This document shows, piece by piece, positions 24,037 through 35,329 of a DNA stretch of 64,000 nucleotides. Under the pieces are notes generated by a model that saw only the letters and a program-made list of their open reading frames with translations, was not told the DNA's origin and did not search any database. How positions within the stretch are numbered: position 1 is the stretch's first letter; every line of letters begins with the position of its first letter. The stretch lies in assembly GCA_002964805.2 (NCBI GenBank), contig PUDQ02000001.1, positions 2,194,001 through 2,258,000 of the forward strand, read 5' to 3'. The DNA comes from Trametes villosa (lineage: Eukaryota > Basidiomycota > Agaricomycetes > Polyporales > Polyporaceae). The position numbers and the translations under genes are program-made.

Positions 24037-27000
24037 ATGTCACTGAGTGAACTCACCAGGAACGCGTTTCAAAGCGGTATAACGGCACGCAGAGTAAGGA
24101 GAGCATATACCTTTAGCCACAGCAGCGCACTGACTTGAGCTGGTACAGTGGCTGGGACTATGCAAGCTGTTCATCTCAAAGAACCTCGCTCACAGCGGCG
24201 CCCATAGCGTCGAGACAGACATAAGCAGTTGAGATGATACCTTCTGTGACGACTATGGCCTACATTAACCGACGCGAATTTTGTCAGACTCGGTTCTCAT
24301 GCTCTTCCGCGCATATCCTGGGGACCCAGCACTACAAGGATACCTCAAGGAAGCTATCCAAGATGGCATCCTCTCCTTGCCCATATTCCTGACAACATTC
24401 CTCGCCTCCGCACTATCCCAGGAGATGCACAATACCGCAACGCTCGACATGTGCTGCAGCGTCATCCTCAACCACCACTACGCGTCAGGCATGCCGCCGC
24501 TCGGCTCGCTCGTCCCCTTGGGCGAGCCCACCGTTCGGCTGCTCACGACGATCCAGAACGCGATGAAGCTCCTCGGCACGGCGCACATGCTCCCCATGGC
24601 GCAGTTCCACCAGCTCACGACGTCCGCCTCGCAGCTGCTCATCCTGCTCATCGGGTGCATCGGGGACCCGAACCAGATCACGCCCGCGCAGGCGGCGGCG
24701 CTCCTCGAGGACGCGGACCACCTCATCACGAGCGCGGCGCTCTCGCCCGCGATCAGCCCGGTGCTGGAGGGCTTTTGGCTCACGCTGCGGCTGCTGTCGG
24801 GCGACGACGCGCGGGTGGCGCGGGACGCGCAGCTCTTGCACCTCGGGTCGGGGAAGGCGGACGCGATCATGGGCTCGAGCTCGGAGACGGACATCGTGAC
24901 CTGTTCCCTCGTGCTGAACCATCTGGTACGTATGCATATGAAGCGGGGCGCGGGTGTATGCTGAGACGCGCTTTCCATCGAGATATTCAACAGGGCGAGC
25001 GACTTCGGGTCGGGCGACGGACCGCACGCTGTTGCGATTCTCGTGGCTCTCCTTCGCTGGTCGTCCTGGACACCGACAACCTTCTACTCACAACTCATTA
25101 TCTCGGCGCTGACCTGCCTCGCCCAAAGCATCAGTCCAACAGGGCCCACACGAGCGTGCTCCATCTGGCGGGTATTCATAATTGGTCGGGTAGGTGTCAC
25201 TTCTCATCATACGCCTCGCCTTGCATGCGTCTGAAGAATGGTACGTGTAGCTTCCCCACCTGTTGGCTCAATTCCAGAAGACTGCTCAGTCAGAGGGGAT
25301 CGCTGATGCGGACTGGGTGAGCACGGTTTACGAATCGAAGCCTCTACAGGCTGCTCATACGACCCTAGCGCACAGCGCTGCAATATGCTCTACCAGCCAT
25401 CCTCCATCGTGGAGAACTGCTGGAGAAGATCGACAACTCTGGGCAAACTGGCAGTTCCGACGCTAGCAGCGAGAAGTCCGTCATGTAAGTGACGGGTGAA
25501 GACCTCTGAGCCCTTGGGTATTCGCTGACTAGGACTGCAGGCCTTACAGCTTCACGTCGGAATTCTTGTACCAGCTGCTCCATGTCGGCCTGGTGGAGCA
25601 AGCGGTCGTGACGACTATCAGCCCAAGCTTCCCCAACGACTTCCACCCACGAGTCGCGTCAGAGGCGTTGGAAGCGGGCTTGGATCTTCCGGTAAGCTCT
25701 GCGTGAATATCTGTAAAGGTGGGCGTGTTTAAGATTAGCTTTGACCAGGGATACTTCGAAGTCAAGCTGTCTCCAGACGCTAGTCCCGAGGACATCGAGG
25801 TGCTCCTCTATCGAGCGTGGAAAGACCCATGCTGTCATGCCGCCTTCTCGGAGGTGGTGGTGAAGGTAGGCCGTACCTACTTCCTTCGCTTTTGAACATG
25901 CTATCGAACGTTATAAATAGCGATTCACTTCTTCGACGAAGAACGTGGATACGGAGACGCTCAGCCTTGTCTGCAAGATGCTATGCCAACACGAGATGGC
26001 TCTCGACATGCTCTCATTACACGCCAAGATTTCCGACTTGGTTGCACATGCCCTCGCATTCGTCGAGGACTACGACTGCGAAACGGTTGGTAAGTAGATA
26101 GGGGGCCGCGGTGGTCGTCCAAAACTTATGTCTGTCTATAGGCGATCCCCAGACGGCGGTGACCCATCTAGGCGATGTCGTGCTTTTCATAGAGGCAACG
26201 ATAGCCCGGTTCAATGTACGGGCCCCCCAACCTTCGTCTATTCCATTGTCCTCATCTTCGCGTTATAGCTCGGGACACAACCCTTCTCGGTGGGCGAGAG
26301 GCATCTGAGTGCCGAGTTCCTTCGAACAGCAGGGCTAAACCATCGAGTCGACGAGCTGAAGGAAGAAGACCTTTCTGCCTTCAACTCATGGATCAAGGCG
26401 CTGTTTGACTCCAGCAGCGAGGGCATCGAAGATACTATCCTGCGGTGAGGCAGCAGTCGTCCTTCCACGAGCAAGAGTTCTGAGGCTTCCCAGAGCAACA
26501 CGACCGAAGGTCTTGCTGAGGATAGCACCCACGCTATTCTCGCATGCGATATCCCAATGCATGGAGCGCAAGATGGACAAGGACGTGCTCTCAAACGGGA
26601 TCTCCTACTTCATGGGGCCGCTCCTGAACTGGACGCTCGCGGGGGTGGTCAAGTTCTTGCTTGCAGAGATCCAGCGACGCGGGTGAGCATTTGCGTATTG
26701 CAGCAGTGGTATTGCGAGGCTAACAGTGCGACACTCAGGTACAAGGCTCCAGTCCATTTGGAGGTGCTCAAGACGCTCCTGATTTCCCCCTCGTGCCCTC
26801 CGGCAGTGCTCTCGCTGTCCGCTTCAAGCACGCTGCGTACTTTCCCGGTCCCCCTACCAGACCACAGCCAGAGTGGTCTCGGAGGATTTGACCTCACGCC
26901 GATTCGCCAGGCCGCACGACGAGCCCTGGGCCTCCCCGAACAAGGTAACAAACTTGCATCGCCCACTTGACCGTGCCTGTCTCTAATGCCTCTGTCACAT

Positions 27001-27602
27001 TTGCAGATCCCCAGAACTCGCTAGTCATGCCCACGTCGCACACCCACTGGAGCGATCAGGCACGGCAGCTTGTCCTAAACGCACTCGCGGCTGCACGCGA
27101 AGGACGAGCGGTAGCCCTCGACGTGGACCGCTGTTTGCTCCTCTCGCCCCCAACGAAGTTCCTCACGACGCTCTTCAATGAGCTCACTCTCGTCGCGGCG
27201 ATAGACATGGAGGCCCCGCGCCGGCTCGCCACGTTCGTGCTGACGATGCCGCGCACCCCGCGCTCGCCTCCGCTGCTCCCGCTCTTCCTGCACCTCATCC
27301 TGCCCTCGCTCGTGGCCTCGGCCGACGACCTCCAGCCAGCGGAACAGGCGATGCGGGTGGAGTTCCTCGTCGCGATCGTCTCCTCCGCGCTGACGTCTGC
27401 GCTGCACCTGGAGTGGGCGATGCTGGCGACGTGCGGGGAGGAGCGGTACGTGCTCGGGCAATCGGTGACGTCCATGGCGCGCCGCCTCGCGGGCGATCTG
27501 CGGCGGCGGGGCGACGGCCCGGGCGCGCGGCTCGTCATGCAGCGGCTCGCGGCGATGCAGCCCTTCGTCGCAAACTTCCCCACCTTCGCTGCCGAGCTGT
27601 AG
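24037..27602 (+). CDS. MED5: Mediator complex subunit 5 (Med5/Nut1)
   Basis: Tail-module subunit of the RNA polymerase II Mediator. Fourteen exons with in-frame junctions total 2841 nt, 946 aa. The N-terminus is MSLSELTRNAFQSGI, followed by WLGLCKLFISKNL and LMLFRAYPGDPALQGYL. Recognisable later blocks are SGDGPHAVAILVALL, SFTSEFLYQLLHVGLVEQ and the long last exon (27007-27602) with HWSDQARQLVLNAL and VAIVSSALTSALHLEWAML, as in agaricomycete Med5 proteins. Sequence identity within this family is low, so the name rests on overall pattern. The acceptor at 24982 is GAG, which is rare, and that junction is the least secure. It converges on the CDF transporter. Confidence 0.8.
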
Positions 27603-27816
27603 AGTTTCGATCGTGCGGGCGTAGCTAGGGATCGGATCGTGCATTGCATTGAACGGGAATCTGGTAACATACGTGGGATGACGCAAGCGATTACAACTGG
27701 GCAAGACAGCCTAGAGAGCGGATAAAGACGGATAAGAGAAGCTAGGTGGAGGCCGCTACACGTCCGTTGGCGGCGGCGCTTCGAAAAAAACGCGAGTCGA
27801 AGGCTGTCAGCACTTG

Positions 27817-29653
27817 TCACGGCGCGCGGGCGATCGGGGGGACAGACTCACGACAGCACGCGTTTTCGGACGGGTTGCACTCCTGGTCCGGCGGGCACAG
27901 AATCAGGCACGACGACGATCCTGACGTCTGCAGGCGCAACGACAGCCCGTGAGCACGATGTGTTCCCGACATGTCACGGCGGCGGGCTTACCCTGAGGTC
28001 CTCCTCCGGCGGCGCGTTCCGTGGCGGGTGGTATTCGGGCTGAATGGTGCTCGAGTGGATGCCCCGCTCGTGGAGCGCCTTGCGGATTTGCGCCGCGACG
28101 GGCATGAAATCGTGCTTGCGCGACGCCATGACGTGCACCGACGCGACAATCTTGTTCTCCGACAGCTGCCACACGTGGAGCTCGTGCACGGATAGGACAC
28201 CGTCTACAGCCAGGATCGCATCCCGCACTTCCTCCAACGAGATCGTCGATGGAACGCCCTGCAACAGGATGAAAGCGGTGCTGCGAACTGTCCCCGCGTC
28301 GTTAGCTCCATGCCTACAAACAAACCGTCGCTGCAAGTAACTCACCGAGAGGCAAAGCGGACGAGAAGATGATGACCGTGATGACCAAACTGATCATCGG
28401 GTCGAAGTAGAACTTCCAGCTCCAGCTCGTCAGCCAGATGACAAGGCCAGTGGCGATGACGCCGACATTGCCCAGTGCGTCACCGAGGACGTGCAGAACA
28501 AGAGCTCGCATGTTCATCGAACCGTGCGAGTGACCGCCGCTTCCATGACTGTGTCCGGCGTGGCCATTGATGGAGTGCGGGACGGACTCGACGCTGGCGT
28601 GGTCGGGAAGCAGGGGCGTAGACTCGTTCATTGTGCGCTGCTCGTCAAGCGACGAGTCGCTCGGGCTCTCGTCGCGGATTTCGTCCATGCTCACGCGCTT
28701 TCCACGCGACCTCGAGCGACCGGTGCGCGACTTCCTCGAGGGCGACCTCGATCGCGCACGTGCGACGTCGTCGGCAGCTTGCATGATGGACGCGCGGGTG
28801 GCGGCAGGATGGCCGTACATCGACGAATACGACTCCGACCTCTCGCGAGAGCGGGGCGCCGGCGAAGTGACGTGAGGCCGGGGCGTCACCTGCCCGTCTT
28901 CGACCGAACGGACGCTGGGGGGCTTTGAGCCTGATGGGGTTCCGTGACTGTGGCCGTGGTCGTGTCCGTGTTCTGTAGCGTTCTTAGTAACCGATGAACA
29001 GCGTGTGCAGATAGACACATACCATGGAACAAGAACAGCCCAACAAGGTTCGAGGCTAGACCGAGCGAACCAACTATCACGACCAGCTTCGGGTTCGAGA
29101 TTTCTGTTTGTACGCGTCAGTAAGTAGCGCGCTGCGACACGAGTTCAGTACACGTACCTGGGGTGCTGAAGAAACGCTCCAGAGCCTCCAAAGATATCGA
29201 GAAGCACAGTGCGAGGAGGAAAACGCCATTGACGAGGGCGGCGAGGATTTCGGCCCTGTGCCAGCCGTACGAGTAGCGCGAGTCGACTTCGGTTTGATTC
29301 GTGAGCTTTTCATGAGTGGTGTAAATAGCTGCAGTGGCTGGGAGAGGCGCGTAAACGGGACGTTACCTTGATCGCGTACAGCGCCACTACGAGGCTCAGC
29401 ACGTCGCTGCAGTATAAGCATTAGACCCCCTACGCCCCACACCGCATTCATGACGGTGCATGCTCACTTGAGCATGTGGAAGCTGTCCGCGACGAGGGCG
29501 AGCGAGCCGACCGCATAGCCTGAAAGACGGACATTTTCAGCTGCGCACACGGCCGGCCTGATAGACAATTAACGCACCGACAATAAGCTCGGTGAAGAAG
29601 AAGAAGACGTCGATTACGAGGAGAAGTATAATGCGTGTTGAGCGGGACATCAT
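27817..29653 (-). CDS. Cation diffusion facilitator, ZRC1/COT1-type zinc transporter
   Basis: Proton-coupled Zn2+/Co2+ exporter, in fungi usually of the vacuole membrane. Eight exons (29578-29653, 29468-29519, 29367-29406, 29158-29305, 29023-29103, 28346-28972, 27992-28287, 27817-27927) give 476 aa. The first membrane helix begins STRIILLLVIDVFFFFTEL. The metal-site helix contains ALVADSFHMLNDVLSLV, with the conserved His and Asp residues. A His-rich loop (EHGHDHGHSHG, later GHSHGSGGHSHG) leads to the second metal-site helix VLHVLGDALGNVGV. The cytosolic domain holds VPSTISLEEVRDAI and VHELHVWQLSENKIVASVHV. The C-terminus ends with a Cys motif (CPPDQECNPSENACC). A possible further intron would replace the last 12 residues and end the gene at 27742. 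Confidence 0.92.
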
Positions 29654-31189
29654 GGTCGCATGCAGGCCTCGAGGAGCGGGCGGAACGCGGTGGGAGAGAG
29701 GGAGAGTGGAGGCAGGGACAGAGTTAATGTCCAGCTGAGGCCGCCGCCCAAGGCCATTAAGTCATGCCCCGGCAAAGCCCGCTTTGGGGTCCGGGGGTAT
29801 CTGATAAGATAAGATTAGATGAGCAAGCATCTAAGCGACTGCGCCCGATGATAACCGACCGACGCGAGCCTCTGGACCTCCGACATGCCCCATCGCTGAC
29901 CACCGCTGATGAGCTCCAGACCTCGCTCTCTGACTCCGTGGGACGACTTTCTGCTATTCTCGCATTCAAACGCCTTGTCTCGCCGCTGTGAACGGACCAT
30001 CCAAAACGTTTCGCCCGAAACTCTCTTCGGCCGGTCCTGCCAGTCGGATGCCACTCGTGGGGATCCTCTTACCACGCTGCTAGTCAGATGAGCGTTCTTA
30101 CATACAAAGAGTGATGCTTTAGACTTTTGCATGACGGACCGTTGGCAGAACTTTGACATTGAGCTGTCGCGTGCCTCCAGGAGGAGTTATTCAGCTGCAC
30201 ACGATCATTGAAGGTGTCACCGGGGTACGGAGTTTTGGCGATGTTAGACGTGTGGTATAATAGCGGTCCCTGTATGCGCAATGCGATTACCTCTCGCTCT
30301 GGACCTAGCTGCGAATCGCTCCCTTGCTTAGAGGGTGGCACAGGGGATGATCGATGTGGTGAAATTCTCATAGGATCCCCATAGCATTCGAGTAACCGCG
30401 TCCTCGCGCGCAATAGCAGTATTGGGCCCAAGTACGGCATGCTAATACACAGTATGCCGGGTGCATATGAGTCAATATGAGACATGAAACAGCGGAGTAC
30501 AAGTAGCTGCAGCACTTCGCAACGCGTCGCGCATTTATTTCCACGACGGGCAGAGCCATATTTTCCACCACGGGAAATCGGTGTGAAAACCCTGGGCAGT
30601 CCTTCCTTTCACGAGACTTTCGCAGTCAAAATAGCACGACGGGAAAGGATACCTTTGTATTACATGTTCTGAACTTTTCTTGACACTGATCAATGAAACC
30701 TGTCCAAGCATATGAAAAAGTGCGGAAAAACCGCGTGAAAGGCTGCCTGGACCTCCGAAAAATCCCTGGAAAGGCATCCATTCGCTGCACGTGGAGGAAT
30801 TGGTTGCCTTTCCGGTGACTTTTCTGCCACACGGATTGGTTGGCTTGTGTCTGAATGGGAAAATCACGGGAAATGAACGTCAAAGTTATCGCTTTGGTGC
30901 GCGCTATCTTTACAAAAACAGCCCCGTGAAAGGAAGGACCGCATGGAGTTTTCACGCGGATTTCCCGTGGTGGGACATAGGGCTTTGCCCGCCGTGTTCG
31001 ATCCACTATATGAGGTCACGTGCGTGGACGAGTTTTGGCATGTTTGGCAAGAGCCTCTGGCGGAAGCCTGTCTTTTCGCCAGGACGCTCACAAGTGCTCT
31101 GCTACAGTCTCGCTCTCGGCTTGCTTTCCACTAGCTGCGGCTACCAAAGTCTCCCTTGCGCTCCCCTAGAATAAAATTTGACCGCAAAT
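29654..31189. other. Intergenic region containing an inverted-repeat element
   Basis: About 1.5 kb between the CDF start and eIF3h. The 29654-30540 part shows only short frames. The 30542-30996 part is the inverted-repeat element listed separately and is visibly more AT-rich than its surroundings. The last 190 bp before the eIF3h ATG presumably carry its promoter. Confidence 0.5.
30542..30996. mobile_element. MITE-like or foldback element with long imperfect inverted repeats
   Basis: Arms at 30542-30619 and 30920-30996 are inverted copies of each other, about 80 per cent identical by eye over 77 positions, with weaker similarity extending inwards to about 30636 and 30901. Both contain the cores ccaccacgggaaatc and gtccttcctttcacg in opposite orientation. 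About 300 bp of AT-richer spacer separates them. The arms also read as related short peptides (KGRTAQGFHTDFPWW and KGRTAWSFHADFPWW) on opposite strands, which follows from the repeat and is not evidence of a gene. No transposase frame and no clear target-site duplication were found, so a non-autonomous element is the best guess. Confidence 0.6.
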
Positions 31190-32801
31190 ATGGCCGCAAC
31201 ATCCATGGCAGCGGCGCTGGCCGCGTCCCTTCCCGCACCCCAAGCCGCACCCACACCGAGCGCACCGACCTATGAGGCCATCCCTGCGTCGATGGCGCAG
31301 GTGATCGACATCGAGGCGGAAATACCCATTACGAGCGTGCAGCTGGACGCGATTGTGAGTTCTACCTCTGTGCACTATGAGTAGGACATTGCTCCGGCGC
31401 CCTCTGGGCCTGGCGAGCGCGGGTCGACGCAAATTGCCTCCGGCGGGCGCCCCAGGCGCGAGGGCACACGCCAATTGCCCGTTCCCCTTGCCCACCACGT
31501 GTGTTCGTGCGCCCCGGTCCTTTTGCCCTTCTTCCGGGGTTGGGATTACGGCCGTGCGCCGGGGGTGTGGACGCTTTACCAACGGATTTTGTCTGGCGTT
31601 TGATCCTCGGGCTACCTCCGTGGAAGCACCGGACTGATCCCTTTGCCAGGCCGTCTCGAAGATTATCAAGCACGCAAAAGAGGCCCCGGGCTCGTCTGCG
31701 CACGGGCTCCTCCTCGGCCTGGACCTCGACGGCACGCTCGAGGTGTCCAACTCCTTCCCGCTCCCGCACCATTCCAACGATGAAGACGACAAGTCCGCAA
31801 AGGGCATCGGTCAGTGCCGGCACCGCGCCCGAGCAATGCCCGCCGTATTAATGCCATTTCGCGACCAGCACGGTACCAGGGCGCGATGCTTCGCTCGTTA
31901 AAGGAGGTGCAGGCGGACGACAGCGTGATCGGGTTCTACCAGGGCATGACGCTCGGCTCGTTCTTCAACCAAACGCTGGTCGACACGCAGGCGATCCACC
32001 AGGAGCGGCTGCGACACGGCGGCATCATCATCGTCCACGGTGCGCGCGGACCCCCGAACGTGTTTTCCCGGCGTTGCTAAGACTCATCAATTCCCGCTCG
32101 CAGACGTCTCGCAGACCGCACGAGGGAACGCGACCTTCCGGGCGTTCCGTCTCACGCGGGCGTTCCTAGACGCGTACAAGAGGAACAACTTCAGCGCCAC
32201 GAGGTGAGAAAGCGTTGCGTTATGTCCGACGAGAACGCCGCTGAACGGAGGCTTTTGCAGCCTAATCGATCACCGCCTCACGTTCTCTTCCATCCTGGAG
32301 GAAGTGCCGCTGAAAATTCGCACGAACGCGCTCGTGAGCTCGTTCCTGGGCACGCTCGCGGAGGCCTCGGCCCCGCCAGCGGCGCAGACGAACCCGGCGC
32401 TCGCGTCGTCGTCCGCGGCGATCCCGCCGTCGTACGCGGCGCTGAACCTGGGCGCGGCGAACATGCCGCGGAATCTGGAGCTCATCGTGGAGGCGCTGGA
32501 CAACTACAAGACGGAGGAGGGCAACCTCGCGTATCTGCACCGGCAGATCGCGCGCGAAAAGGCGAAGGCGGACGCGTACGTCGCGAAGCGGAAAGAGGAG
32601 AACGCGGCGCGGGTGGCGGCGGGCCTCACGCCGGCGCCGGAGGAGGACGTGAGCAGGTTGTTCAAGATCCCGGCGGAGCCCAACCGGCTGGAGAGCCTGC
32701 TGCTGCTCGGGCGGATCGATGCGTACGGGAAGAGCCTCGAGGAGACGGCGAGCACAGGGCTGGTGAAGATGTACGCTGCGAAGGGCAACGCGGGGAACTG
32801 A
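31190..32801 (+). CDS. eIF3h: Translation initiation factor eIF3 subunit h
   Basis: MPN-domain subunit of eIF3, which organises 43S pre-initiation complex assembly; h lacks the catalytic JAMM residues. Five exons (31190-31354, 31650-31809, 31869-32039, 32104-32203, 32261-32801) total 1137 nt, 378 aa. Landmarks: ITSVQLDAIAVSKIIKHAK, HGLLLGLDLDGTLEVSNSF, then VIGFYQGMTLGSFFNQ, AYKRNNFSATSLIDHRLT and SILEEVPLKIRTNAL. The C-terminal third is helical with LLLLGRIDAYGKSLEE. The start at 31190 opens an Ala/Pro-rich leader. The first intron is 295 nt, unusually long for this locus. Confidence 0.94.
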
Positions 32802-33500
32802 GGCGGTGTGCGGTGTACGCTGTGGGAGCGGTATTACATGTTGTATTACGAGACACGCGCTCCGGATTGACGTGGATGACGAGGGGCGTGCATCACAGGC
32901 CACCGCGAGCGCGGGGGCGTCGAGCGACGAGTGTCGAGCGGACATGCGGGGAAGGCGTGAAAGGCTGGAGACATGCGACGAGCACCTGTCGCGCGCGGCT
33001 CGAGATCGATGCGCGCACTGCGGGGCCGGCGTCAGGGACGGATACCAAGCGCAGGCAGTGGGTCGATAGGCGCCCCCGCTGCCATTGCCAGGAGACGGCC
33101 GAGAGCGGGTCCGGCCGTGCCCTGGGCGGCCGGCGGGTACACCGAATGCGGGAGACAAGACGTTCAGGGCGGCGCGGCGATTGGCCCGCGCGCCTCGCTG
33201 GGGCCCTTGTCCGTCCGGCGGAGGGCGCCCGGGGCCGGGGGAGTGCGCAGCGGCGGAGAAACGGGTGAGCCGTGGGAGGGCACCCTCTTTATTTGCAGTC
33301 GCGCTCGCCCGTTGGCCGTTGTCTGCCTGTCTCCCTCCTTACGTCCCCTCCTCCGCCAGAGCCTCGCGCCCCCGACGCGTTTCTCTGCGTTCCTCCCGCC
33401 CTCGCCCTCCCGCGATATATAAGCCCGCTCCCGCCCTCTTTTGAGCAGGCCCCCCAGTCCTTCCCCACCCTCTCTTACCCCCGCCTGTCCCTTCGCCGAC
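32802..33500. other. Intergenic region, promoter of the barrel protein gene
   Basis: About 700 bp of GC-rich DNA. It holds pyrimidine-rich tracts near 33300-33480 and a TATA box at 33415-33422. Overlapping open frames on both strands are products of base composition. Confidence 0.4.
33415..33422 (+). promoter_or_regulatory. TATA box
   Basis: The sequence atatataa lies 79 bp before the ATG of the secreted barrel protein in otherwise GC-rich DNA, followed by a pyrimidine-rich tract. Strong TATA boxes are uncommon in housekeeping genes here, which fits regulated or high expression. Confidence 0.6.
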
Positions 33501-34452
33501 ATGTTCTTCTCCAAGACCCTCGTCGTCCTCTCCGTCGCCCTCTCGGCGCTCGCCAGCCCCCATGTCGCCCGCGGCGTCCACCACCGTGACGTCGCGCACC
33601 GCGCTGCCATGCCCGTCGCGCAGCCCGAGCCCATCATCGGCGCGCCCATCCGCAAGCGCGCGAGCACCAAGCGCTGCAAGGTCCGCTCTACGACTTCCTC
33701 ATCGGTCGCGCCCACCACCTCTCTGGCCGCGCCCTTGAACGTCGAGAGCGACCCCGCCACCTCTGAGGCGCCCTCCACCTCCGCGACCCCCACCACTCAG
33801 GCCGCCCCTACCACCAAGGCTGAGCCCACCACCACCAAGGCCGCCCCTACCACCACCAAGGCGACCACCACCAAGCACACCACGACTGCCGCCCCCGCGC
33901 AGACCTCCCAGGCGAGCTCTGGTGGTGTCAGCGGCAACGCCCCTGGCTTCTTGGATGGTGTGAACACCGGTCAAGGTACGCCAACTTGTTTGTGCCGAGT
34001 AATAATGCGTACTGATCGAGCACCTATTTTCAGCCACTTACTACGACACTGGTCTCACGGCTTGCGGTGTCACCAACTCGAACACCGATTACATTGCCGC
34101 GGTGTCTCACCTCCTGTTCGATTCGTACCCGTATGTGTTCTCGACTCTGGCCTTTTTTCCAAATTTTCTGACCCTCGAATCATAGGGGCTACAACGGTGC
34201 TAACCCGAACAACAACCCGATCTGCGGCCGCAAAGTCAAGGCCACTTGTGAGTGCTCCGTTTATCTTCTGGTTGAACAATAATTGACCTCGAATGCGCTA
34301 CAGACCAGGGCAAGTCCGTGACCGTCGCGATCACCGACCGCTGCACGGGCTGCGCGCTCACCGACCTGGACTTCTCCCCCACGGCGTTCAGCCAGCTCGC
34401 GTCCTTCGACCTCGGCCGCCTGTCTGGCATGACCTGGGTCTGGGTCTCCTAA
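33501..34452 (+). CDS. Secreted RlpA-like double-psi beta-barrel protein
   Basis: Exons 33501-33975, 34034-34130, 34186-34247 and 34304-34452 give 260 aa. A signal peptide (MFFSKTLVVLSVALSALAS) is followed by a propeptide-like part with dibasic sites (PIRKRASTKR) and a low-complexity Thr/Lys/Ala/Pro linker of about 75 residues. The C-terminal 110 residues form the expansin/RlpA-type domain: ATYYDTGLTACGVTN, IAAVSHLLFD, NPICGRKVKATYQGKSVTV, ITDRCTGCALTDLDFSP and FDLGRLSGMTWVW. The conserved aspartate and cysteines of secreted fungal members are present. No expansin C-terminal binding domain is seen. Relatives act outside the cell on or in cell walls; the role here is not known. Confidence 0.9.
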
Positions 34453-35106
34453 GCCTCTCTCCCCGCTCGCCCTTGCAGTGGTCCGCCCGATACCACGCAA
34501 CCTCGCTCTCCCCGTTTCTCTCGAAGTTGCTCTTTGGCCCTGTTTATTGCGTTTAATATTGGTCTCTCTTCTCCCCCACCCCTCCGCGCCTGTGGCGTCG
34601 TCGCTCGTTCCGACCCCCTGCATGCGGAGGGCGGGACGGCCCCAGCGAGGGTACCTGCACCATGTTGTTGTATTGCATGCACACATCGGTGATGGTCTGA
34701 TTTACATCATGTTCTGGATGGGAGTCGCGCCGAGCGCGGCCGGCGACCGCCGTCCTGGAGCCGCGGTCGCGTATGGAACGCACAGCTGTCTATACATATG
34801 TTATAGTCGATGTTGATGTCAATTACAAACGGAACGTATACGCTGTAGCGGGAGGTGTGTGAAGCGTCCAGGGTTGCCTGCAACGATGGAAGAGCACGGG
34901 GAAGTGAGCCCGAATGCCAGTGTATTGCCTCCATGTGCACGGCCTTCGCAGGGTACAGGGCTTTTTATATGCTTCAGTTGAACAGCTTGGCAGTTATTTG
35001 GGTGCTGTTTGTGTGATGGGGTTGAGACATCCATTCGTCTGCTCTGACGACGGCGAGATGTCATGGTGGTGCAGCGAAGATGCTACCGTAGCGCCTGCTT
35101 AATTCC
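34453..35106. other. Intergenic region
   Basis: About 650 bp between the barrel protein and the first F-box repeat unit. Short open frames only; no motif or repeat recognised. Confidence 0.4.
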
Positions 35107-35260
35107 AGGTTCCTACCCACCATCGACAGCGGTGAGTCTACGAGACATAGATGTTTTGCTGAGTGTCGCTGCGTCGTGCATACCTACACAAATGCGGAGA
35201 ACAATGCACTTCCGCAGAACGGCGTCAATTACTGTGGCCAAACGGGCCTCGACCATCCCG

Positions 35261-35267
35261 TATATAA
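35261..35267 (+). promoter_or_regulatory. TATA box of F-box-like gene A
   Basis: The motif tatataa lies 69 bp before the ATG and is followed by a cagcac stretch. Unit B keeps the same motif and spacing to its own ATG, which supports its function. Confidence 0.6.
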
Positions 35268-35329
35268 CTTGAACAGCACCCCTTTCGTCGCTTCCGACAT
35301 TCATAAGCAGCGCGAACATTCTCATCGCG

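Noticed and set aside
30535..31174. Three overlapping frames of 110-127 codons that could be called genes
   Set aside because: They are translations of the inverted-repeat arms on opposite strands, without a start context or domain.
32204..33268. Plus-strand frame of 354 codons
   Set aside because: It is an out-of-frame reading of the last eIF3h exon and the following GC-rich DNA.
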